From NCBI RefSeq assembly GCF_026107515.2, contig NZ_JAPCHW010000015.1, forward strand, positions 1-64,000: a stretch of DNA of 64,000 nt, given 5' to 3'. Numbering within the stretch: position 1 is the first letter of the stretch; each line of letters starts with the position of its first letter. Origin of the DNA: Glutamicibacter sp. MNS18 (lineage in GTDB: Bacteria; Actinomycetota; Actinomycetes; Actinomycetales; Micrococcaceae). The notes under the pieces are model-generated. The model was not told where the DNA came from, made no database searches, and saw only the letters and a list, made by a program, of their open reading frames with translations. The translations under genes and the position numbers were made by a program. Below, one piece after another: positions 1-8,850 of the stretch.

Positions 1-388
1 ATATAAAACATTCGGTATCAACAAACTTGGCACACTATTGAGTTCTCAAACAACAAACACTTCCGACACCACGCACCACCACCAGGGCGGCCGCTTCGCT
101 TCGGAGCAACTTTCCAACCTTACCACTTCGCTGAACTTTGTCAACTCCATGTTCTCGATTGCAGCGCCTGAACTTCACGTTTTGTATCCGTTCCGTTCGA
201 GCGGCGCGAGAAATAACTCTACACGAATTCCGGGGGAACGCAAAACCACCCGGTCACCGCCCCCGGTAGCCGTTCTTCCCCGGAATCACGCGGATTTCGA
301 GTCGCCGTGGACCCTATTTGGCGGTTTCATACCCAAAACGTCTTGTTGTGACCCCGCTCTCCTTGGTGCCGCGGCGAGTGGATACGCC
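1..388. other. Non-coding stretch with rRNA/tRNA-spacer-like motif
   Basis: No credible gene is seen; the open frames here have no family resemblance and poor codon use. Bases 26-55 (CTTGGCACACTATTGAGTTC and the ten bases after it) resemble a motif I recall from actinobacterial rRNA spacers and from sequence next to tRNA genes. This suggests that a stable RNA gene lies just outside the left edge. That link rests on memory of the motif and is an inference. Confidence 0.4.
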
Positions 389-426
389 AAAGGGCGGGCC
401 AGAAACGTGCTTCTGACCCGCCCCTT
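389..426 (-). terminator. Hairpin downstream of rlmB
   Basis: Inverted repeat AAGGGCGGGCCAGAA / TTCTGACCCGCCCCTT with one bulged base and a G-T pair, 11 bases past the rlmB stop on the minus strand. The T-tract is only three bases, so termination strength is uncertain. Confidence 0.6.
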
Positions 427-436
427 GTATGAGCGG

Positions 437-1411
437 TTACTGCTGTGCAGCCTGTCGGCGTCGTGCGACCTCGTAGAGCGCAATGCCTGCTGCCATCGAA
501 GCGTTCAACGACTCCATCGCCGAGGAAATCGGAATCGAGACGATCGCGTCGCAGGTTTCGCGCACCAGACGGGACAGCCCCTTGCCTTCAGAACCGATGA
601 CAATGCAAAGCGGTTCGGTTGCCAGATCCAGGTTCGGTAGCTCCACGCTTCCCCCGGCATCCAAGCCGATGACAAAAACCCCGGCGGCCTTGAGCTCTTT
701 CAATGCACTGGTCAGATTGCTGGCCTTGGCTACAGGGACGCGTACTGCTGCCCCGGCACTTGTTTTCCACGCCGAAGCGGTCACACCGACACTGCGTCGT
801 TCGGGAACGATCACCGCGTGGGCGCTGAAAGCGGATGCCGAACGGATTATGGCGCCCAGGTTGCGTGGATCGGTGATTCCGTCCAAGGCCAGGAACAGCG
901 GCATATTGCGCTCGTAGCCCTTGTCGTAGTCCTTGACGACCTTGGTGACCAGTTGGACGGCGTCCTTGTATTCGTAGGGTGGGACCTGAAGTGCTAGCCC
1001 TTGGTGGATCGCGTCATCGGTCATCCGATCCAGTTCCGGCCGGCTGGCTTCCATTACCGGAATACCCTGTTCGGCCGCCAGCTTCAGGGATTCACGAACA
1101 CGGTCATCCACGTCAATACGCACGGCAATATGCAAGGCCTTGGCAGGGATACCTGCACGCAACGCCTCGACCACCGAGTTCCGTCCGGTGACCATCTCGG
1201 CGTTAACGCGCGGTCGGCGGGCCGGGGCACGCTTGGCCGAAGAGCGTTCGGACAGCTGCTTGGCCCGGTAGGCCTTGTGGTATGGGCGGTCTTCTGCCTT
1301 GGGAGTCGGGCCGCGACCTTCCAGGGAGCTGCGTCCCTTGCCGCCGCTGCCCTTGGTGGGGCCTTTCTTGTTCTTTCGAACGGCTCCGGGCCGTCCCTTT
1401 GCGTTGCTCAT
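437..1411 (-). CDS. rlmB: 23S rRNA (guanosine-2'-O)-methyltransferase, SpoU family
   Basis: A SAM-dependent 2'-O-methyltransferase predicted to modify a guanosine in 23S rRNA (G2251 in E. coli numbering), acting in the cytosol on the ribosome. The 324-residue product has a long basic N-terminal extension (about residues 1-65, rich in Lys, Arg and Gly, seen in actinobacterial members). A substrate-binding domain beginning VTGRNSVVEAL follows, then a SPOUT domain with motif 1 DPRNLGAIIRSA, motif 2 IVIGSEGKGLS and motif 3 IPISSAMESLNAS, which form the knotted SAM site. The ATG is preceded by AAAGGA. It lies 47 bases downstream of cysS on the same strand and is probably co-transcribed with it, as in other actinobacteria. 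Confidence 0.95.
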   Translation of the reverse strand: MSNAKGRPGAVRKNKKGPTKGSGGKGRSSLEGRGPTPKAEDRPYHKAYRAKQLSERSSAKRAPARRPRVNAEMVTGRNSVVEALRAGIPAKALHIAVRIDVDDRVRESLKLAAEQGIPVMEASRPELDRMTDDAIHQGLALQVPPYEYKDAVQLVTKVVKDYDKGYERNMPLFLALDGITDPRNLGAIIRSASAFSAHAVIVPERRSVGVTASAWKTSAGAAVRVPVAKASNLTSALKELKAAGVFVIGLDAGGSVELPNLDLATEPLCIVIGSEGKGLSRLVRETCDAIVSIPISSAMESLNASMAAGIALYEVARRRQAAQQ

Positions 1412-1458
1412 ACTCGTTGTTTCCTTTGGTTAAAAAGTCTGTAATCGTTGCCTGAAGC

Positions 1459-2928
1459 CTATTTATCCAAGCTCCATCGCATCCCGTCGGCGGAGTCGAC
1501 CACTGTGATCCCCACGGAAGCCAGGGTGTCCCGGATTTCATCCGACCGGGCCCAGTCCTTGGCGGCGCGAGCCTCGGCCCGCTGCGCCAACTGCACCTGG
1601 ACCAACTGGTCCAGGGCCCTGTACGCGGAGCCGTCCTCGGACGGGGAATCCTGCTGCGCGTCATCGAATCCCAGTACCGCTGTCATTGCCAGCACCTGGG
1701 ACAGCGCAAGGGCCACGGTTTGGTTGTCGTGCTGGTCCATCGCCGCGTTACCCAGGCGCACTGTTTCATGCAGGGCGGCCAGAGCCTGGGGCACGTTCAA
1801 ATCGTCATCCATTGCGATTCCGAAGGCCTCGGGAACTTCGCTGACTCCGCTGTCCGCGGTGCCATCCACGCCCTCGGCGCGGATTTCCAGCCGATACCGG
1901 GCATTGGAAATGAAGGTGTCGATTCGTTCCACTGCGGAAGCGGCTTCACTCAACGAGTCCGGACGGTAGTCCAGCTGGGAACGGTACTGGGCCTGGCCCA
2001 GGAAGTACCGCACTACCCTGGCCGGGGCCTGGTCCAGCATCTCCTGCGGCGAAATGGTGTTGCCAATAGACTTGCTCATCTTCTCTCCGGCATAGGTGAC
2101 CATACCGTTGTGCATCCAGAAGTTCGCGAATCCATGTCCCGCCGCGGCCGACTGGGCCAGTTCGTTCTCATGGTGCGGGAAGCGCAGGTCCAGGCCACCA
2201 CCGTGGATATCGAAATGCTCGCCAAGGTACTTGCTGGCCATGGCCGAGCATTCCAGATGCCACCCGGGCCGTCCACGGCCCCAGCGGCTGGGCCAGGAGG
2301 CTGTTTGCGGATCCGTGTCCTTGTGGCCCTTCCACAGAGCGAAGTCCCGCGGATCGCGTTTTCCCCGGGGGTCGGCGTCCGTGGCGGCCTGCATGTCTTC
2401 CACCTTCTGGCGCGTCAAGGCCCCGTACTCGGAGAAGGAACGCACATCGAAGTACACGTCTCCCGAGCCGTCGCTGGACGGGTAGGCATGCCCGCGATCG
2501 ATAAGCGTCTCGATCAGCTCGTGCATCTCCGGTATATGCCCGGTGGCCCGGGGCTCATATGTGGGCCTGCGTACGCCCAGGGTCCCATAGGCACGGGCGA
2601 ATTCCTGCTCGAACCGGTAGGCCAACGCGAACCAGAGCTCACGCGGCTTGTAGTTCCCGTCCTCTTCGAAGTCCTCGGCAAAGGATGCCGCGGACTTCTC
2701 CAGGATCTTGTCGTCGATGTCGGTGACGTTGCGGACTGTGGTCACCGCGAAGCCGCGGTACTCCAACCAGCGGACCAGGATGTCGAAGACAATGGCACTT
2801 CGCACATGACCCACATGCGGCATCCCCTGCACGGTGGCGCCACAATAGTACAATTTGACCTCGCCGTCGGTGATGGGCTGGAAGTCGCGCACTGATGCGG
2901 TTTTGGTGTCATAGAATCGCAGGCTCAC
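1459..2928 (-). CDS. cysS: Cysteinyl-tRNA synthetase
   Basis: Charges tRNA-Cys with cysteine in the cytosol. The 489-residue class I synthetase shows the HIGH-type motif PHVGHVR, the zinc-site elements YYCGA, HLECSAM and FPHHENE, and the KMSKS loop GEKMSKSIGN, all in the usual order; the length is normal. I place the start at the GTG giving VSLRFYDTKT, which aligns with the usual family N-terminus. An in-frame GTG 60 bases upstream would add an atypical 20-residue extension. No strong ribosome binding site precedes either start. It lies 71 bases after ispDF and before rlmB on the same strand, the order conserved in actinobacteria. Confidence 0.95.
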   Translation of the reverse strand: MSLRFYDTKTASVRDFQPITDGEVKLYYCGATVQGMPHVGHVRSAIVFDILVRWLEYRGFAVTTVRNVTDIDDKILEKSAASFAEDFEEDGNYKPRELWFALAYRFEQEFARAYGTLGVRRPTYEPRATGHIPEMHELIETLIDRGHAYPSSDGSGDVYFDVRSFSEYGALTRQKVEDMQAATDADPRGKRDPRDFALWKGHKDTDPQTASWPSRWGRGRPGWHLECSAMASKYLGEHFDIHGGGLDLRFPHHENELAQSAAAGHGFANFWMHNGMVTYAGEKMSKSIGNTISPQEMLDQAPARVVRYFLGQAQYRSQLDYRPDSLSEAASAVERIDTFISNARYRLEIRAEGVDGTADSGVSEVPEAFGIAMDDDLNVPQALAALHETVRLGNAAMDQHDNQTVALALSQVLAMTAVLGFDDAQQDSPSEDGSAYRALDQLVQVQLAQRAEARAAKDWARSDEIRDTLASVGITVVDSADGMRWSLDK

Positions 2929-2999
2929 AGCATCAAGGTTATCCCAAAAGCTGCGGGTGCACGCGAGGGCATCAACCCCGTGGTGCACACATCGGGCGG

Positions 3000-4241
3000 T
3001 TAGTCCCGCGGGTAGACCAATGCCGTGGCATAGGCCGTGATCCCCGCACCCTCACCTTCATAGCCCAATCCGTCGCTCGTGGTGGCACTGACCGTCACCG
3101 AGGCATCGGCCGCCCGGCTCAGCACGGCGTTGGCTTCCTCACGCCGCGTCGCGAAGCGTGGCCGCCGCCCGACGAACTGCACGGTGACATTGCCGATCTC
3201 GAATCCTGCCGCACGCACGATGCGCGCGGCCTCAGCCAGCAACACGATGCCGCTGGCCCCGGCGAATTCGGGGCGGTCCACCCCGAAGTGGGTTCCCAGA
3301 TCGCCGATCCCGGCCGCGGAAAAGAGTGCATCGCAGGCCGCGTGGGCCACTGCATCCCCATCCGAATGGCCGGCCAAACCGATATCCTCGGGGAAATGCA
3401 ACCCGGCCAACCACATGGGGCGGTGTGGGTCATCACTCACCGCATGCACGTCGATCGCATTGCCAACTCGCGGGATGATTGGTTCGGGCATCGGTGAAAC
3501 TCCTGTGGGTGCGGATTGGCTTGCCAGCCGGTGGGCCTGCTGCAAGTCCTTCGGGTGAGTAACCTTCAATGCGTCCGGATGACCGGGAACCACATGGACC
3601 GGGTAACCCAGCCGCTGGACCAGCGAGGCGTCATCCGTGACGGCTTCGAATTGGGCTGCGTCGGCATCCTGCAGGTACCTATGGGCTCGACGCAGCACGT
3701 CGGCATCGAACCCCTGGGGGGTTTGCACGGCACGCAGGGTGGATCGATCCGGAGTGCACTTCACCTCTTGCAACCGTCCTTCGTGCGGCGGGTCAACCAC
3801 GCTGATGGTATCGGTCACCGGCAACACGGGGATCACCGCCTGCACGGTTTCGTCTTCCAGGGCCCGCAGTACTTTTTCGTAGCTGCAAGTCGGGGTGAAT
3901 GCCCGCGCGGCATCGTGAACCAGGATGTGTCCGATACCCGCAGACACCTTCTGCAGACCGGCATAGACCGATTCAGCCCGGCTCGTACCTCCGGAGACGA
4001 TACCGATTCTCGGCCCGTAGGCGGCGGCTTGGGCCGCCAAACGATCATCGGACGGCGGCACGACCACCACGATCTGCTTCAGGGCATCCACGATGACAGC
4101 CCGATCCAGGGTGTGCTGCAGCAGGCTACGTCCCTCGATCTCGACCAGGGCCTTGGGAATCCCGGCGCCCAATCGGGTGCCACTGCCGGCGGCCACAAGA
4201 ACAAGCGCCGCAGGGGCGGTGGTATCGCTAAATTCACTCAC
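3000..4241 (-). CDS. ispDF: Bifunctional IspD/IspF enzyme of the MEP isoprenoid pathway
   Basis: A fusion of 2-C-methyl-D-erythritol 4-phosphate cytidylyltransferase (IspD, about residues 1-240, with [17 protein letters not shown]) and 2-C-methyl-D-erythritol 2,4-cyclodiphosphate synthase (IspF, about 253-413, with the metal-site residues in AIDVHAV and [11 protein letters not shown] and the C-terminal [10 protein letters not shown]). It catalyses two non-consecutive MEP-pathway steps; IspE would be encoded elsewhere. The 413-residue product starts at GTG. The bases TAAGCT lie seven bases upstream and no ribosome binding site is present, so a leaderless transcript is likely. It lies between carD and cysS. 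Confidence 0.93.
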   Translation of the reverse strand: MSEFSDTTAPAALVLVAAGSGTRLGAGIPKALVEIEGRSLLQHTLDRAVIVDALKQIVVVVPPSDDRLAAQAAAYGPRIGIVSGGTSRAESVYAGLQKVSAGIGHILVHDAARAFTPTCSYEKVLRALEDETVQAVIPVLPVTDTISVVDPPHEGRLQEVKCTPDRSTLRAVQTPQGFDADVLRRAHRYLQDADAAQFEAVTDDASLVQRLGYPVHVVPGHPDALKVTHPKDLQQAHRLASQSAPTGVSPMPEPIIPRVGNAIDVHAVSDDPHRPMWLAGLHFPEDIGLAGHSDGDAVAHAACDALFSAAGIGDLGTHFGVDRPEFAGASGIVLLAEAARIVRAAGFEIGNVTVQFVGRRPRFATRREEANAVLSRAADASVTVSATTSDGLGYEGEGAGITAYATALVYPRD

Positions 4242-4248
4242 ACCGCCC

Positions 4249-4254
4249 AGCTTA
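4249..4254 (-). promoter_or_regulatory. -10 box of ispDF (leaderless)
   Basis: TAAGCT on the minus strand, seven bases before the GTG start; transcription would begin at or next to the start codon. Confidence 0.55.
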
Positions 4255-4335
4255 GTATGATGGGCCTCCGCATTCCCCTTCGGGTTGTGTGGATCGTTGT
4301 CCCGGCTGTTCCCATGGCAAGGGCAGTTAAACGAC

Positions 4336-4371
4336 GACCGTGGAGCATCAAGTAATTGATGCCCCACGGTC
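4336..4371 (-). terminator. Hairpin downstream of carD
   Basis: GACCGTGG-AGCATCA / TGATGC-CCCACGGTC inverted repeat between the carD stop and the ispDF start. It is followed by a weak T-tract on the minus strand and would separate carD from ispDF. Confidence 0.65.
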
Positions 4372-4413
4372 AAAATCTACTTTCGGATGAAATTCTCCGT
4401 GACAAATGCTGTC

Positions 4414-4899
4414 TTAGTGGGAGGCCAAGACCTCATCCAGCAGTCCCTCGGCCTTGGTTTCATCCAGATCCTTGGCCAGCGCCAATTCACTGATCAGTAC
4501 CTGACGGGCCTTGGACAACATACGCTTTTCTCCAGCGGAAAGGCCCCGATCATTCTCTCGGCGCCACAGATCGCGCACGACCTCGGCAACCTTGATAACG
4601 TCACCGGAAGCGAGCTTTTCCAAGTTCGCCTTGTAACGGCGCGACCAGTTGGTCGGCTCCTCGGTGAATTCAGCACGAAGGACCTCGAACACATGGTCCA
4701 AGCCTTCCTGACCTACCACGTCACGCACGCCAACCAAGTCAACATTCTCGGCCGGTACTTCGATGGTCAGGTCCCCCTGCGCCACCTTGAGCTTGAGATA
4801 CATCTTCTCTTCGCCCTTGATCTTGCGCATCTTGATCTCCTCGATCATTGCTGCGCCGTGGTGCGGGTAGACTACAGTCTCGCCAACCTCAAAAACCAT
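4414..4899 (-). CDS. carD: CarD-family RNA polymerase-binding regulator
   Basis: Binds the RNA polymerase beta subunit and stabilises open promoter complexes, notably at rRNA promoters in mycobacteria. The 161-residue product has the N-terminal RNAP-interaction (Tudor-like) domain beginning [19 protein letters not shown]-terminal helical DNA-binding domain follows, with [13 protein letters not shown]; Trp85 falls exactly at the position of the Trp that wedges the transcription bubble in the mycobacterial protein. I chose the ATG at 4899 because it has GGGAAAGGGG upstream at good spacing, rather than a TTG seven codons earlier. It is followed by its own hairpin, then ispDF. Confidence 0.96.
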   Translation of the reverse strand: MVFEVGETVVYPHHGAAMIEEIKMRKIKGEEKMYLKLKVAQGDLTIEVPAENVDLVGVRDVVGQEGLDHVFEVLRAEFTEEPTNWSRRYKANLEKLASGDVIKVAEVVRDLWRRENDRGLSAGEKRMLSKARQVLISELALAKDLDETKAEGLLDEVLASH

Positions 4900-5242
4900 G
4901 TGGATAAACCCCTTTCCCAACGACTAGTCTACCACGACTGGCCTTCACTGGACTGTTACCTACACCCCAACAACCCCGAATTCATGCGGTTTTCGCTCTT
5001 CCAATCGGGAGAGAAACGTGGTATGAAGAAGGTAGTTCATAGTTGCCCCGTGAACCGCATTCCCCCTTTCCCGCGGTTCCGGTTGCATTGTGTTACAGGT
5101 CGCCAAATCACGCTTTTGCCGCTTAAACGGTTAGGCTTAGTTGTAGTCGTGGACTTCGTGTGGCCGCTTTCAAAGATTGCAAAACCCCGAATGTGCACCA
5201 CGAAACCATGCAACTCACTATTCTCATCGAGGAGTTTGTGTC
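4900..5242. other. Divergent intergenic region carD / lipoprotein gene
   Basis: About 340 bases without a gene, holding the divergent promoters of carD and the lipoprotein gene. A weak plus-strand candidate is TTGCCG near 5117 with TAGGCT about 11-12 bases downstream, which is too close for a standard spacer. I see no clear operator or riboswitch. Confidence 0.4.
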
Positions 5243-5776
5243 GTGATCACCGCACGCATGACCGCCGGACGCCGAATTGCAGCGTCCCTCGCCCTGGCAG
5301 GCCTGGCCCTGGGTGTCACTAGCTGTGGCGCCATCAACCAGCAGTCAACCACTGACCACTACGCACCAAGCGACGGCATCGTTGAAAACGTCGCCGATGC
5401 CAAAGTACGAAACCTGATGCTGGTGACTGACGCCGAGCACGACGAAGCCCGCTTTATCGGCAGCATCGTGAATAGCTCGGACAGCTCGCTGTCGCTGACC
5501 ATCAACGCCGCGTCGACCTCTGCAGTCGAAATCTCGGTGGATGCCAATAGCGCCTTGAAGCTCGAAGACGAGGAGTTCAGCGTGAGCGGCCTTGGCATCG
5601 GCCCGGGGCAGCACGCCCCGGCCACCCTGAGCTCGGGCGGCGAATCGGTGGAGACCACTATTCCTGTCGTTGATGGAACCCTCAAGGAGTACCGCGAGTT
5701 CGTTCCCGGTGGCTACGACGAGTCGACCACCGACCACCTGACCCCCACCGAGACCGCAGGTCACGGCGGTCACTAG
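5243..5776 (+). CDS. Putative lipoprotein of unknown function
   Basis: A 177-residue secreted lipoprotein. The N-terminus has positive charges (TARMTAGRR), a hydrophobic stretch ASLALAGLALG and a lipobox VTSC, so the mature protein begins with the lipidated Cys at about residue 27. The rest has no recognised domain; it is acidic, predicted to be beta-rich, and ends in a His/Gly-rich tail. Start is GTG with GAGGAG eight bases upstream. It sits between regX3 and carD, but I cannot derive a function from the sequence. Confidence 0.85.
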   Translation: MITARMTAGRRIAASLALAGLALGVTSCGAINQQSTTDHYAPSDGIVENVADAKVRNLMLVTDAEHDEARFIGSIVNSSDSSLSLTINAASTSAVEISVDANSALKLEDEEFSVSGLGIGPGQHAPATLSSGGESVETTIPVVDGTLKEYREFVPGGYDESTTDHLTPTETAGHGGH

Positions 5777-5815
5777 TGGCGAAGGGCCATTATTGGCCCG
5801 CTGATCTTTCACACG

Positions 5816-5866
5816 GTGTGGCGGGGCAGTCTCCAAACGAGACTGCCCCGCCACACTTTGCTCTTT
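5816..5866 (+). terminator. Strong terminator after the lipoprotein gene
   Basis: Perfect 17-bp stem (GTGTGGCGGGGCAGTCT and its complement) with a 7-base loop, followed by TTTGCTCTTTT. Confidence 0.92.
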
Positions 5867-5910
5867 TCACCGTGCCCAATCGTTTCGCGCCGCGACGGGC
5901 GGACACAGCT

Positions 5911-5946
5911 ATGCCCCCTGCCCAGTTGACGGTGTGCAGGGGGCAT
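5911..5946 (-). terminator. Hairpin downstream of regX3
   Basis: ATGCCCCCTGC / GCAGGGGGCAT perfect 11-bp stem, 15 bases past the regX3 stop; no T-run. Confidence 0.65.
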
Positions 5947-5960
5947 CGCATGTTGCCGGG

Positions 5961-6641
5961 TCAGACGGCGAACTTGTACCCCAGTCCGCGTACGGTCACT
6001 AGGTGAACAGGCACGGCAGGTTCCCGTTCGATCTTCGACCGCAGGCGCTTGACATGAACGTCCAGGGTCTTGGTATCACCGACGTAGTCGCTACCCCAGA
6101 CCCGGTCGATCAGCTGTCCGCGGGTCAGCACCCGCCCGGCGTTGCGCAACAGCATCTCCAACAACTCGAATTCCTTCAGCGGCATCGCGATTTCCTCGTT
6201 GTTCACCGAAACCACATGACGCTCCACGTCCATCCGCACCGGGCCAGCGGTGACCACATTGGTCATCAACTCCTCGCCTTCGCCCTGGCGGCGCAAGACC
6301 GCCCGAATACGTGCCAGCAATTCGCGCGACGAGTAGGGCTTGGTGACGTAGTCGTCGGCACCTAATTCCAGCCCAACCACCTTGTCGATCTCCCCATCCT
6401 TGGCAGTCAGCATGATCACTGGGACCTGGCTGGTGGCGCGGATCTGGCGAATGACTTCGGTCCCCGGTTGACCGGGCAGCATCAAGTCCAACAGCACCAG
6501 ATCGGCGCCATGGCGTTCGAACTCGCTCACCGCTGTGATCCCGTCATCGGCGATGCGCACCTCGAACCCTTCGCGCTCCAGCAGGTACGAGAGCGGATCC
6601 GACAGCGACTCTTCATCCTCGACGATCAAAATCCGGGTCAT
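5961..6641 (-). CDS. regX3: Phosphate-response regulator RegX3 (OmpR family)
   Basis: DNA-binding response regulator of the SenX3-RegX3 phosphate system. The 226-residue protein has a receiver domain (phospho-acceptor Asp52 in LVLLDLMLPG, Thr79 switch residue, Lys101 in VTKPYSS) and a C-terminal winged-helix domain (about 130-226) ending TVRGLGYKF. The start overlaps the end of senX3 by four bases (ATGA), so the two are translationally coupled. Its likely targets include the 11-base repeats between senX3 and phoU. Confidence 0.95.
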   Translation of the reverse strand: MTRILIVEDEESLSDPLSYLLEREGFEVRIADDGITAVSEFERHGADLVLLDLMLPGQPGTEVIRQIRATSQVPVIMLTAKDGEIDKVVGLELGADDYVTKPYSSRELLARIRAVLRRQGEGEELMTNVVTAGPVRMDVERHVVSVNNEEIAMPLKEFELLEMLLRNAGRVLTRGQLIDRVWGSDYVGDTKTLDVHVKRLRSKIEREPAVPVHLVTVRGLGYKFAV

Positions 6642-7852
6642 CGATGTCCTCCTTCACCACTGGCCCGCTGGGCCGTGGCACTAGTTCCTGCGGTCGACCC
6701 GTCCTGTGGGTCGCCCGTATCGTCTTCCAGCTCATCCATCATCGGGATGCGCAGGGTAAATGTAGATCCTTGGCCTTCCTGGGACCACAGCGACACTTCT
6801 CCACCGTGGTTGGCCACTACGTGCTTCACGATGCTCAGTCCCAGCCCGGTGCCACCGGTCTGGCGCGAGCGTGCCGAGTCAACCCGGTAAAATCGCTCGA
6901 AAATCCGTTCCTGCTCGTCGGCGGAGATTCCCGGGCCCTGGTCGGTCACGGAAATCTGTGCAAACCCGTCACGCTGGCGTAGTCCCACACCCACTGCGCT
7001 GTTTTCCGGTGAATACCGGATCGCGTTGTCGATCAGGTTGCGCAGCGCGGTCATCAGCAGGTCTGCATCACCATGCACCGGTGTATCAATTTCGCCTCCG
7101 ACGGAGATCTTGATGTTGCGTTCCTCGGCCAGCAACTTGTTGCGGTCCACCGCTTCGGCCACAACCTGGGCAACGAGCACGGGCTCACCGTGGACTATCG
7201 CGTCGCTGCTTTGCAGCCGCGACAGCTCGATGATGTCCTGGACCAGCGCAGCAAGGCGTGCGGATTCCTTGTGCATCCGGGTGCTGAAACGGCGGACCGC
7301 CACCGGATCATCGGCGGCATCCTCAATGGCCTCGGAAAGCAGGGACATGGCCCCCACCGGGGTTTTCAACTCATGCGACACGTTGGCCACGAAGTCGTTG
7401 CGCATCGCTTCGGTGCGGGTGATCTCCGTACGGTCATCGGCAAGCAGCAGGATGTACTCCTCGCCCAGGGGTGCCGCTCGCACGTGAACCACCAGCTGAC
7501 CAGCACCCATGGAACCACGTTGCAGCTCGAACTGGCTCTCGGTAATGACGCCGTCATCACGGACCCGTCGGACCTTCTCCAACAGTTGATCATGAACGAG
7601 CGTATGCCCGCGCACCAGCCCATAGGCGTAGGCGGCAGGATTGGCCCGCACCACCCCATCCACGTCATCGAGGATCACGAAGGCACGACCAATGACCGAC
7701 AGGACAGCGGCCGCGCCCTCGGGCAAGGTCGGCTCATCCACCGCCGGCAGCGGGGCCGAACGGCGCTGGGCAAAAAAGTAGGCCAGCACACCGACAACAC
7801 CGAGTGCCAAGCCGATCAGGCCGGCGATCAGGGATGGAATGACTTCGTTCAC
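6638..7852 (-). CDS. senX3: Phosphate-sensing histidine kinase SenX3
   Basis: Membrane sensor kinase partnering RegX3. The 404-residue protein has one clear N-terminal membrane segment (about residues 7-28) and a PAS-like region (about 45-140). The HisKA domain has the phospho-acceptor His160 in NVSHELKTPVGA, and the HATPase domain has N, G1 (VTDQGPGIS) and G2 (GGTGLGLSIVK) boxes. Start is GTG. TACGCT lies six bases upstream, and the AAAAGG between them is too close to act as a ribosome binding site, so a leaderless mRNA is likely. It diverges from phoU. Confidence 0.95.
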   Translation of the reverse strand: MNEVIPSLIAGLIGLALGVVGVLAYFFAQRRSAPLPAVDEPTLPEGAAAVLSVIGRAFVILDDVDGVVRANPAAYAYGLVRGHTLVHDQLLEKVRRVRDDGVITESQFELQRGSMGAGQLVVHVRAAPLGEEYILLLADDRTEITRTEAMRNDFVANVSHELKTPVGAMSLLSEAIEDAADDPVAVRRFSTRMHKESARLAALVQDIIELSRLQSSDAIVHGEPVLVAQVVAEAVDRNKLLAEERNIKISVGGEIDTPVHGDADLLMTALRNLIDNAIRYSPENSAVGVGLRQRDGFAQISVTDQGPGISADEQERIFERFYRVDSARSRQTGGTGLGLSIVKHVVANHGGEVSLWSQEGQGSTFTLRIPMMDELEDDTGDPQDGSTAGTSATAQRASGEGGHR

Positions 7853-7858
7853 CCTTTT

Positions 7859-7864
7859 AGCGTA
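7859..7864 (-). promoter_or_regulatory. -10 box of senX3 (leaderless)
   Basis: TACGCT on the minus strand, six bases before the GTG start. Confidence 0.5.
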
Positions 7865-7893
7865 GCTGGCTTAATGTCCGCTTAATCCCCGGA

Positions 7894-7967
7894 TGTCACC
7901 CAAATGGCCCAAACAGACCCCGTATTAACCAAACGTTCACCTTTGGCACCTCCGCGGTTAAGCTGGT
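7894..7967 (+). promoter_or_regulatory. PHO-box-like 11-base direct repeats between senX3 and phoU
   Basis: Units in 11-base register: TGTCACCCAAA and TGGCCCAAACA (7894-7915), then ATTAACCAAAC, GTTCACCTTTG, GCACCTCCGCG and GTTAAGCTGGT (7924-7967). GTTCACCTTTG matches the known actinobacterial PHO-box unit GTTCAYYYR well; the flanking units are weaker. A further pair, GCTTAAT at 7869 and 7880, keeps the 11-base spacing. Binding by RegX3 is inferred. Confidence 0.6.
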
Positions 7968-8046
7968 GGTGTCAGGCTTGATCACGATCCCTCCGTTGTG
8001 CCCTAAACGACATGACACATATTTGGACCCGAAAGGACGTACGCGA

Positions 8047-8697
8047 GTGCGCAAAGTATTTCAGGCCGATCTGCAGCAGATCGGCGAAGACCTCATCGAA
8101 ATGTCACAACGTGTGGCCAACGCGATGGAGCGCGCCTGGGACTCGCTGTCGAACGCGGATGTAGACCTGGCCCAGGAAGTGATTGCCGAGGATGCGAAAA
8201 TCGACTTCCTGCAGACACAGCTGGACGAGCGCGCCATCGACACTCTCGCCCTGCAGGGCCCTGTCGCCAGCGATCTGCGCATGATTGTCGGCTCCCTGCG
8301 CATGAGTGCTTCACTGGAGCGCATGGGCGATCTGGCCCGCCACCTGGCCCAGTTGTCCCGCCTGCGCTTCCCCAAGCACGCCGTGCCGGCCGCGATCGCC
8401 GAGACCTTCTCGCAGATGGCCGAGCTGGACATCAAGATCGCCAGGGAGGTCGGCCGTTTGCTCGACACCCGTGATCTGGGAATAGCCAGCGAGATCATCA
8501 CCCTGAACCGCCAGCTCGACCAGCTGCATTCCTCGGTCTTCAAGACCATTGCCCATGAGGACTGGAAGGAAGATGCCCCAACCACCGTGGATGTTTCACT
8601 GACCAGCCGGTATCTGGAACGTTTCGGAGACCATGGCGTTTCGGTGGCGCGGAAGGTCACCTACCTGGTGACCGGTGAGTGGGAGCCGGAGGCCTAG
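8047..8697 (+). CDS. phoU: Phosphate signalling protein PhoU
   Basis: Helical cytosolic adaptor linking the Pst phosphate transporter to the SenX3 kinase and damping the response when phosphate is plentiful. The 216-residue protein has two PhoU three-helix repeats with the acidic metal-binding signatures (EDAKID and the ERMGD and ERFGDH motifs). Start is GTG with AAAGGACG upstream; an earlier in-frame ATG would give an atypical extension. It is divergent from senX3-regX3 and sits behind the PHO-box-like repeats. No pst genes lie nearby. Confidence 0.94.
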   Translation: MRKVFQADLQQIGEDLIEMSQRVANAMERAWDSLSNADVDLAQEVIAEDAKIDFLQTQLDERAIDTLALQGPVASDLRMIVGSLRMSASLERMGDLARHLAQLSRLRFPKHAVPAAIAETFSQMAELDIKIAREVGRLLDTRDLGIASEIITLNRQLDQLHSSVFKTIAHEDWKEDAPTTVDVSLTSRYLERFGDHGVSVARKVTYLVTGEWEPEA

Positions 8698-8731
8698 ACC
8701 CCGGCATCGCTCGTCCCGAGCCTGCCGATAC

Positions 8732-8772
8732 CTGCTGGCCACCGCCTCGTGCGGTGGCCAGCAGTTTTTCTT
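8732..8772 (+). terminator. Terminator after phoU
   Basis: CTGCTGGCCACCGC and its perfect complement (14-bp stem, 5-base loop) followed by TTTTTCTTTC. Confidence 0.93.
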
Positions 8773-8850
8773 TCCCCAGTCGTCTGGTACCAGCTTCGAC
8801 CCGGTGCAATACTTGGGGCAAACGCACTTCGGCAAAGGGAAGGGTAGCTC

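Noticed and set aside
38-640. 200-codon open frame on the plus strand
   Set aside because: It runs through the spacer-like motif, the rlmB terminator and antisense into rlmB; no domain and unlikely composition.
1720-2895. 391-codon frame antisense to cysS
   Set aside because: Mirror of a high-GC gene; cysS has all class I synthetase motifs on the other strand.
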